Assembly: GCA_024036415.1 (NCBI GenBank)
Contig: JAMWET010001298.1
Span: 227,501 to 291,500, forward strand
Direction of reading: 5' to 3'
DNA from: Prochilodus magdalenae
Lineage: Eukaryota; Chordata; Actinopteri; Characiformes; Prochilodontidae
DNA length: 64,000 bases
Shown: positions 56,611-64,000 of the stretch, one piece after another
How the letters are laid out: the number at the start of each line of letters is the position of its first letter
How positions within the stretch are numbered: position 1 is the stretch's first letter
The notes under the pieces: model-generated
Databases searched by the model: none
What the model was told of the DNA's origin: nothing
What the model saw: only the letters and a program-made list of their open reading frames with translations
Position numbers and translations under genes: made by a program

Positions 56611-58089
56611 AAGTGGAGCGATATATGGAAATCTTTCAGACATAAAGATGGCATAATTCTGCATGTGTTCCCGTAAGCAGTGAAAAAGGAGTTTATAGTT
56701 TATAGTTAATGTTCACAAAAACTACATTCAAAAAAAGTAAAGCCAAAGAACTTCATGTTGTAACAAACCCGTATGAAGTGTTCACTAAAAGATCAGAGTG
56801 GTTTGCTGCGGCAGAATCTGGCGATATGTAATACCACAGTTAAACAACCAGAACTGAATAAAAGACTGCACACTGCTGCTTAGATTCTTCAGAATTTATA
56901 TTCTCTCCTGGCAGCAGGGACCTTCTCTCTTCTTGCCCCAAATTAAAAATCTCTTTAAATCTTCACAAGACATTAATAATAAAAAAACAGGTACAGTCTG
57001 TACCTGTAATCTGACTACTGCCTGTTTAACAGAGACAGTCATGGAATACAGTTAGGTGGGTTTTTTTGTTTGTTTGTTTGTTTGTTTGTTTTTTTGTGTC
57101 CTGGTTACCTAACAATACAAATTAAATAGGTATCTGTGGTGGTGTGGTGGTTTAGGAATGCAGGCATAATCTTCTGATTAAAAGTAATTTTGTTTTCGTG
57201 CACAAGTTGCATATTAACAAAATAGATTTCTTCGGATATCTGATATCAAAACACCAGAGGAATATCGAATGTTACCAACCTGGCTCTTTTGGCTCCAAAA
57301 CAGCTCCTTATTGTCAACAGTTTTCCCCAAACTTAACTAAGTTAGCCGTGCTGTCTGTCTTTTCATTTAAAAAAATGAATTAACGAGTAAACAAAAAAGC
57401 GTTATATTTATTAGTATTGTTTTTAAATGCACTAGGTTATATATTAAAACGTACCTTCATAAGTGGGAAGTTATCACAAGACAAGCGAAAAAGTGGGCAG
57501 ATCCATCAGCCAGTTGTCAATAAACAAAAATAGGCAGTTAATAATCTGTAAAATAAACCAAGAAAATATTGAATCCAGGAACATCAGAAATAAACTACTG
57601 CTACAAGCAGCAGGTTTAAATACAAAGCAAAGCAACAAAGGAATGATTTTATTTCAGCTATAGCGTTATAGGATCTACCAGTTTGCTTTTGCAAAATTTG
57701 CAAGAAAATTCGCCTTTTTTTTTTTTTTTAGAGTGAGTCAACTTCCAGTGTCCACCAAAAGGTACTGGCTCCTATGCACAAACGATAGTTTACAGCTGTG
57801 CATTGCATAGCTAAAAACAGGAGCAGCAGCTGCCATCCTCAAGCCGGTCCTTTTGCCTATACTTTACATTTAATAAAATTTAACTGTTTTCGTCATAATC
57901 TTTGAAGCTACATCAGCAAGCCTATTCAATATTATCATTTGAGGGTATATATGCTTGCAGTACTTGCATAAGGATTTTCACCAAGCTATCACTTAAAGGT
58001 TTAAATAGCTTTAAACACGAGCAATCTCCAAAAGCAGTGTTTGTTCTGCATATTCAGCCAAACATTTTGGAAGCAAGCAGATCTTTTCA
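56611..58089. other. No gene; (GTTT)n at 57061-57095
   Basis: AT-rich unique DNA with one GTTT microsatellite and a T run at about 57717-57729. The 66- to 75-codon frames at 57463-57663 and 57902-58129 have no family resemblance. Confidence 0.45.
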
Positions 58090-58870
58090 ATTAAAGATTG
58101 AGCTATTTAGCCAGACTGCTATGGATTAGCGAATTGCGGGCCTCGGCTGTAAAACAAGGCAGGACTATGTGCTCTTGTCCTTAAGCCAGCTTCGTGCTTG
58201 TAGTTCTTTAAGCCCTATTGATCCCCAGGTGTTCCTGTGCTCAGGTTTTCAAAGTCACTGAGCTTGCATTGCTCCGGATTTATCTGTTTTGCTCTTTAAA
58301 GCGGAGAACAAAACGCGGCTTGTTCGCCGGACACTGAACTCCTGCTGCTCCTGGCCTTCACCAGCATCCGGCCCGTGTGTTCTTGGGTGGCGCCGGGGCT
58401 CTTTTCATATCGAATCAAGTGTTATTGAGTTCCATTGCGCGCACACACACACACACGTACACACACGCCCACCTCTTTTTCCGTCCCGCCGGCCACGGAG
58501 TGGGGCCTTTAATGAACGAGGGATTACCTGCCACCCAACCTGTAATCTGACCTCATTACATCCGAATGACATGCTCAAAGGGGTCGCTCCTGGGCAGCTG
58601 AAGCAGCATTTGCCTGAAAAGTGCCCGTGGTGCAGCTCCGCGGACCTCCCAAGTCGACCGCTACACACTCCACCGCCCATACCTGTTCCCTGAAGCAGAT
58701 TGTTCCTTTTTCCCCCTCTGCCACGTGATTAAAGCCGCTGGAGCGTGAATGGGATTCGGACGAACGAGGGTTACCGCAGGCCTGGTGTTGTTAGCCTCTG
58801 CAGGCCTTGTTTGATTTGTATCGCAAATGAAAAAGGCTGAAAAGACTTTAATGTGTGCATGGCTAACTGT
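58090..58870. promoter_or_regulatory. Candidate regulatory island with CpG-rich core
   Basis: Transposon-free, CpG-containing block (core about 58290-58700) with a (CA)n at 58440-58467. Words such as GGCCTTTAATGAACG and CTGACCTCATTACATCC look like nuclear-receptor and homeodomain-type sites. Two overlapping frames (134 codons plus, 91 minus) follow GC content and match no family. Confidence 0.3.
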
Positions 58871-59114
58871 CATGTGTATTAAAGGACAGGTTCACAAAAA
58901 GTTGGATGTGTGATGTGAAATGTCTCAGTAGAATGCTATCCAGTTAAAATTGTTCACATCAGTGATAGCAAGAACAAGGCATTTGTGTTTATGTCTTAAT
59001 AAGTTATCTTACATTATAAACAGAATGATTCTGAATACGTGTCCTGGGACATTGCTTTACTAAAGTTGTAAGGTGTTATAAATCAAAACAAGCTTTTGCC
59101 CCAGTTTTGGTAGT
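58871..59114. other. No feature recognised
   Basis: Unique spacer. Confidence 0.4.
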
Positions 59115-59413
59115 GGGTGCTAAAGCGGGTCATCTTCAGAAACGAATCCCGCTTTTGTCTTGGTGGAGATGACCAGCATATCCGTGCGTGGGGGCACCTT
59201 GGTCAGCACCAAGATAAACAGTTTGGTGCCACGTGTCATGCATCCAAAAGGCTTGGTGTCACTCCACTACTTCTGTATGTGTAGCTCAATAAACGTTGCC
59301 CATATCAGTCAAAATTTATCATCATTTATTGTTGCTTGTAACCTTTATCTTTCTTCCCAAAAGCATTGAACTCAGACACTTCCTTCTGGGTGCCACTGTT
59401 GTTTTGATAGTAT
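59115..59413 (+). mobile_element. Nonautonomous Tc1/mariner derivative, copy 9
   Basis: Left-truncated. It retains the decayed first catalytic block ('SGHLQKRIPLLSWWR'-like frame), the 'ISVRGGTLVSTKIN' stretch, then a deletion straight into the 3' noncoding segment and the end CACTTCCTTCTGGGTGCC. The outer terminal bases are degenerate. Confidence 0.75.
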
Positions 59414-60099
59414 AATAGTAAATTCTAATGATGGTAAATGTACAAAAATAGATTGGTCTCAAGCATATGGTTATATTGCTATTGAGAAGCTTTTACCAAA
59501 ATAAAATATTTAAAAAATACAGATTTATTTCCTTTTAAAAATTTGCACCTGTATTGGTTACACAGAGTACATAAAGTGCTCAGTATCAGCCGATACTCAA
59601 AGATTGGGTATCGGATCGGAAGGCAAAAGTGTTTAGTTATTCCCCAGTTAAGGGCATTACTTTTAAAATCTCAGGACACACATGTAGAGTTAACTAATCT
59701 TTTGAATAGGAAATAGCATGGTAATATTCACGTAGCAGATTTTGAGAGCCCTGGTTCCTGTAACCACTATTATAAAGAACACTGTCAATTACTAAGTTTC
59801 TCTACAATGAACAATTTCACATCAATCCACTCTGAGGAGTTTTGTTTCTGTATCTGCCATTGAATTATGGAGATATTCTGAATAATCTGTGGAATTCCCT
59901 TTAAATATCTCATTCTAACACTAGCCGTTACAACATAGAAGTACTTGGTGTTTCTTCTGATGGATGGACGGGCTCACTGCTTGTCACGTGGAGGTAAAAA
60001 TAGTCAACAATGAAGCCACTACATACTGAACAGCGGGATGTCATGTTACTATAGATTTCCAATAAAACCACTGACTATTGTAGGTCTTTGCAAGACATC
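59414..60099. other. No gene recognised
   Basis: AT-rich unique DNA; 'gggtatcggatcgg' near 59605 resembles a common fish repeat fragment. Confidence 0.4.
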
Positions 60100-60720
60100 T
60101 GGAAGTGCTTGTAAACATTCTGAATGCGCTAGAGGAGATTCCTTTGGTGGCCGTTTGAAAATGAAGTCAGGGGTTGTGGAGTTACGCTGTGTGCATTATT
60201 AATGCAGTACAAGGTGGTTACAGGAATTGCAATCATCAAATAAAAGGAAGGCAATTTCTCTGTCTATCGCTCTTCAACATCTCTCTGTTCTTCTCCTTTG
60301 TCTTTCTCTGCCAAGGATGAAATATCCCAACCTGTTCCTTGCATTTTCCTCCCTCTATCCCTTTATCCCTTTCCCTCGTTCCTCATGCCTCGCTCGGGCT
60401 CTGCTGATGACAGCTTGCTGGCGCTCCGACAGTGTTGTTCTGCAGAACGGAGGGTGGTGGGGATGATGTGGGAGGTTGTGGGGGGGGGGGTCAGAGGCAA
60501 CGGCGGGGGCCATGACATCACCCCGATCAGGCCTGATTGGACTGTCTGAGCGGGACGACCCATATGCCTTTAATACAGCACCAGATGTGGAGAGGGTTAG
60601 CCTCTCCTACCCTGCTCCAAGCCAGCCGTATCAGCTCAGGTCATGCTTATTGCCTGCTAGTAAAAATAAGCTTTAATGGGAGCAAACTGCTAGGCTTCGA
60701 TGATTAGGTGGGGATGATTT
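60100..60720. promoter_or_regulatory. Candidate conserved noncoding island
   Basis: Mixed-composition block without transposons: a pyrimidine stretch, a G run at about 60480-60490, and complex sequence to GCTTTAATGGGAGC. No supported exon. Confidence 0.25.
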
Positions 60721-61099
60721 GTATTTCAGATGGTCTCTGTCCGAGCATGCTCTGTAGGGAGTGTGTGAGAGTGTGTGTGTAAGGGAGATAAGATGAATCA
60801 TGAAGGATGCATGACTAGAAATATGGCTACTCTGCAGGGTCGTGCTGGGTGGTGCTTTCAGTGAATGTGGACGTTTTGTTAGTTTGCATATTAATAAAGC
60901 CTATTATTATGTATTGTTTGTTGCTGTTAGAACTACATCCAACCAGTTTTCTCAGAGCAAGTATAAGTACAGTATTATTTACTGCTTGTGATTACCTGTT
61001 ACATTAAATATCCTGGATTGAGTGGCATTACAGTGGAGACGAGCATGGTGTCAGAAATGTCCGTCTCAGAAAGCTTTTGTGCAGCTGTAGGTAAAGTAG
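60721..61099. other. No feature recognised
   Basis: Unique AT-rich DNA. Confidence 0.4.
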
Positions 61100-62060
61100 T
61101 TTTCATAGTTTTGATCCTCATGCTTCACGTCTGTCTCTTTTATTAACAATCTCTGCAGCACAGCTAGTCTCACACTGTACTTTTGAATAGACCGCCATGC
61201 ATGGATAGAACATTACTATAGCACAATGTACGAAAATGCTCGCTCTGATCGACATGCTGTGTGACATGCAGCCCACACCAACAGCTCTGCCATAACATGT
61301 TGCAAAATACAATTCCTGTAGATTTTTAAGCCGCACAGAAATCCCAAAGGTGTTCTAATGGATTAAGATGTGGTAACTGAATAGCTCATTGTCATGTTCA
61401 TGAAACCAGTTTAAAATGATATGTTGCTTTGTGATATGGTTCCTTGTCATGAATGTGTCCATGAAGGGATGCAAGCACCAATAGGTTGTGCCATTCAAAC
61501 ACAGATTGATTGGTATTAACCAGCCTGAGGTCTTCCAACCACCAGCTTAGACTGTTGACGCAAGGCAGGTTGGGACCACGGACACGTGTTGTCAATGTCA
61601 AATTCTGACCATACCATCTGTGTGACTCAGAAGAAATCACGATTCATCAGAGCAGCTTATGTTTTTATCAGTCTGTATCTATCCAGTTTCGAGGGCCTTT
61701 GCCCACTGCCACCTCAACTTTGTCTTTGGCTGAGAGATATGGAACCCAAAATGGTTATCTGCTGTTCTAGCTCAAAAAGGTTAGGAAGGTTCGACATGTA
61801 GTTCATCCAGAGATGTTTTCCAGCTTACCACACTTGTACATACATGCTTGGTCATCTGAGTTACCATAGACTTTCTGTCCGTTTGAAGCAGTCTGTCCAA
61901 TCACACTGTCTAATCACACAAGGATTTTCCATCCAACTGCTGCTCACTGGATGGTTTTTCTTTATCGCACTGTTCTGAGTAAACTCCTAAGACTTGTGTG
62001 TGAATATCTCAGGTGATCATTACAGATAGAAACCAACAATTAAACCATGATCATATGTTG
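61100..62060 (-). mobile_element. Old Tc1/mariner transposon, second family, heavily mutated
   Basis: Recognisable along most of its length as a Tc1-like transposase in antisense. From right to left come the helix-turn-helix side ('ctgctcactggatggttt'), the linker ('ggttcgacatgtagttcatc'), the first catalytic block ('cacgattcatcagagcagc', antisense of a SDESxF-type motif), and the WFHEHDNEL segment near 61400. The 'NPLEHLWD' region follows near 61350. Many stops and indels. This differs from the nine-copy family, and its terminal repeats are not recognisable. Confidence 0.75.
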
Positions 62061-62989
62061 CTGAGACCATATGTGAAGTTTATGGATATCCTGGCTGCAA
62101 CAATTGCCTGATTAGATTATTTCTTTAAGGTTATTATCATGTATATTTACTGTGTTATTAGAGGTGTCATAAAGTCCACTGTTTGCAGATTACCTTTTAC
62201 CAGTACCAGTCCACTGTTCAGTCAAAAGCTTAGATCCATAACTTTGAACGCCTACGTTTTATTAAATAGGATGGTATGCAGCGCAGTATCCAGTCCTGCC
62301 CATATAAAACGTCCCAGTTGGCTCTTGTGTTAATGTGGAAAGATGACAAGACTGAGATGGAAGCAAGATGGGTGGAAGATTAGGCCGATGAGTCCAAGAG
62401 AGCTGCAGTTTAGGACACTGCGTCACAATACATTGATACTGTGGATTGTCTGGAAGCAGCACTGGGCCTTTGTTTCCAAAGCCCAGTCCACTACGCCAGA
62501 GATATTTAAGGGGGTCTAGGGAATCAAAGTCTGTTGTATTAATTTTAGGGCTGAATGTTTTGTCCTGGGGGGGCTGGACAAGGAGAACTTTGGCATGGGA
62601 TTGGCCTATAGTAGTATGTTCCATATGGCAACTGCTCAGCCAAAGCAGGGACAGGACTAAAGCCAAGCCTCAGAGGCCCTCGGTCCCAGAACGTACCAAA
62701 TCTGAACATTCTTATGGCAAACTGAACACTGTATGCAATTATCAATTAAACTTTGTTCCGTTCCAAATGTATGAGGATGCAGTGTAGTCTCGAGCAGCAT
62801 TCCAAGATGGCTGACATGACAGTAACCTCTCCTAGTCCGCCATGAGCTCAGTTATAGCGGAACAGTGGGTTTCTCTGGCAGGCTAGCCAGTATAGTGTCC
62901 TGTCTCAGCCAATGCAATAAGTCTGACAAATCAGAAGCGCTGCACAGGCATGGACTCATATTTTTTCCGGGGGATTACGAGCCCCTCCT
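62061..62989. other. No gene recognised
   Basis: Unique DNA. A 134-codon minus frame at 62262-62666 resembles no family and has no splice context. Confidence 0.4.
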
Positions 62990-63198
62990 ATAGGGCCGGA
63001 CAAGGCTTCACAGTCTGACATCATGACGATCTGGACCAGGAAGTGAAAGTGTGTGTGTATGTGTGCGCGTATGTGTGTGTAGGAAGCAGGTTAATAGACA
63101 CTCATCAGACATCTGCTCCAGTGTTGCCTTCCAATAATCTTTGCCTGCGATCTACTGCCAGCAATTGATGACCACATTTTTTTCCCCCTCCCATCCTA

Positions 63199-63230
<32 letters not shown>

Positions 63231-63500
63231 CATTCCCGCTTCCGCCCCCTCTCCCTCCGTCTCTCCCCCTCCTTTCCACTCGTGGCAGACTTTTTCAATT
63301 TGGATTGCCACTTGTGCTGGACTGTGGTGACAGATTTCGCCGGCCCGCCGCTGCCTCGGCCAGGCTGGGGTAATGAGAAGTGGGCTCTGCAGAACAAGTG
63401 GCCCCTGTAATCCCTGCTAAGAACAGCAGATAGACCCTGCCTCTCCAGCTCTCCTCCTAACCGGAGCCTGGAATGACACTAGAACCTCTGACTCCATCTC
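62990..63500. promoter_or_regulatory. Candidate conserved noncoding island with microsatellites
   Basis: Holds a GT tract (63046-63080) and a CT tract (63197-63230), followed by a CpG-containing complex block to about 63480. No supported exon. Confidence 0.25.
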
Positions 63501-64000
63501 TTCTTTCATAAAGTGATCCCTTATGGTCGCTGCGTCGTCTTCCATTTACACTGCCGGCTTACTTTCCTCATATTATAACCTTTTTCTCTGTATTTTTGTT
63601 CTGCGCTTTTTGTGTAATGTGTGTTACTCAGCCACTTTAGCTTCATATACTCAGCACATGCAGACTTTAGTTTCTCACGTATATAACCTAATAATGACAG
63701 TCGTTTTTTTCATTGTTTTCCAAACTGACTGCAAAACAAACCTTTGGATTTTCACATATAAAGGAGATTAAAGGAAGTATGCTTAGGATAGACGTTACAT
63801 AGTATATCTAGAACAGTAGTAATAGCCATCTTTAATCTTGAATGTTGACCATGTCAACTGCTGATTGACCTCATTTGCAGGAAGAAAAGGGTCAAATCAT
63901 ATTTAATAATATGTATATTTCTGCATGTTTCTGAGTGATATGTCTAGCAGCTTAAAAGAAGTATGTCTATATGTAATGGGAAGTCTGCATTATACTGTCA
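63501..64000. other. No feature recognised
   Basis: AT-rich unique DNA to the window end. Confidence 0.45.

Noticed and set aside
58289..58693. 134-codon plus-strand frame
   Set aside because: GC- and CA-repeat-driven. It shares the segment with an antisense frame and resembles no protein family.
62262..62666. 134-codon minus-strand frame starting MALVLSLLWLSS, signal-peptide-like
   Set aside because: No recognisable domain follows, no splice context is visible, and hydrophobic starts are common by chance.
1..64000. CRISPR arrays, operons, ribosome binding sites, tRNA or rRNA genes
   Set aside because: None seen. The repeats are eukaryotic microsatellites and transposons, and I recognised no tRNA or rRNA sequence apart from the tRNA-like SINE.

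Overview
This is vertebrate DNA, most likely from a ray-finned (teleost) fish. The evidence is the repeat content: many Tc1/mariner deletion derivatives, a non-LTR retrotransposon of the L2/Rex1 type with a fish-style 3' tail, a DANA/Mermaid-like SINE, several short inverted-repeat elements, and long CT, GT, TA and ATT microsatellites. I could not fix the species. I recognise no protein-coding exon of a host gene on either strand. Reading frames of 60-260 codons occur throughout but are what chance and low-complexity sequence give. The window is best read as a gene desert or part of a very large intron.

Layout. 1-9.4 kb: diverged unique sequence, three Tc1 derivatives (one nested in a short inverted-repeat element) and an old DNA-transposon remnant. 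9.9-15.6 kb: two repeat-poor, mixed-composition islands that look like conserved regulatory DNA, separated by a full-length Tc1 derivative and a scrap of reverse transcriptase. 16-23.7 kb: diverged repeats, then the most striking structure in the window. A 542-bp block at 18244-18785 recurs at 21035-21576 with a single base difference. The copies flank about 1.1 kb of pyrimidine-rich repeat, and the second copy ends in a serial fold-back palindrome. 26.6-28.2 kb: a 5'-truncated LINE on the minus strand whose 3' tail is split by a Tc1 derivative with perfect 31-bp terminal repeats and a TA target duplication. 29.3-32.3 kb: two copies of one interspersed repeat flank a possible 672-bp non-coding exon (29920-30591) that has a good acceptor and donor. 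33-43.5 kb: LINE and Tc1 relics, more regulatory-looking islands, and a SINE that has grown into a GT-rich minisatellite. 44.6-64 kb: further islands, including a CpG-rich one at 49.38-49.86 kb, alternating with MITEs, Tc1 derivatives and one LINE 3' end.

How it fits together. Regulatory-looking islands appear every few kilobases between repeats, which is the usual layout around developmental transcription-factor or cell-adhesion genes. The target gene lies outside the window or is represented only by the candidate non-coding exon. Island calls rest on composition and motif content alone; no alignment was possible, so their confidence is low.
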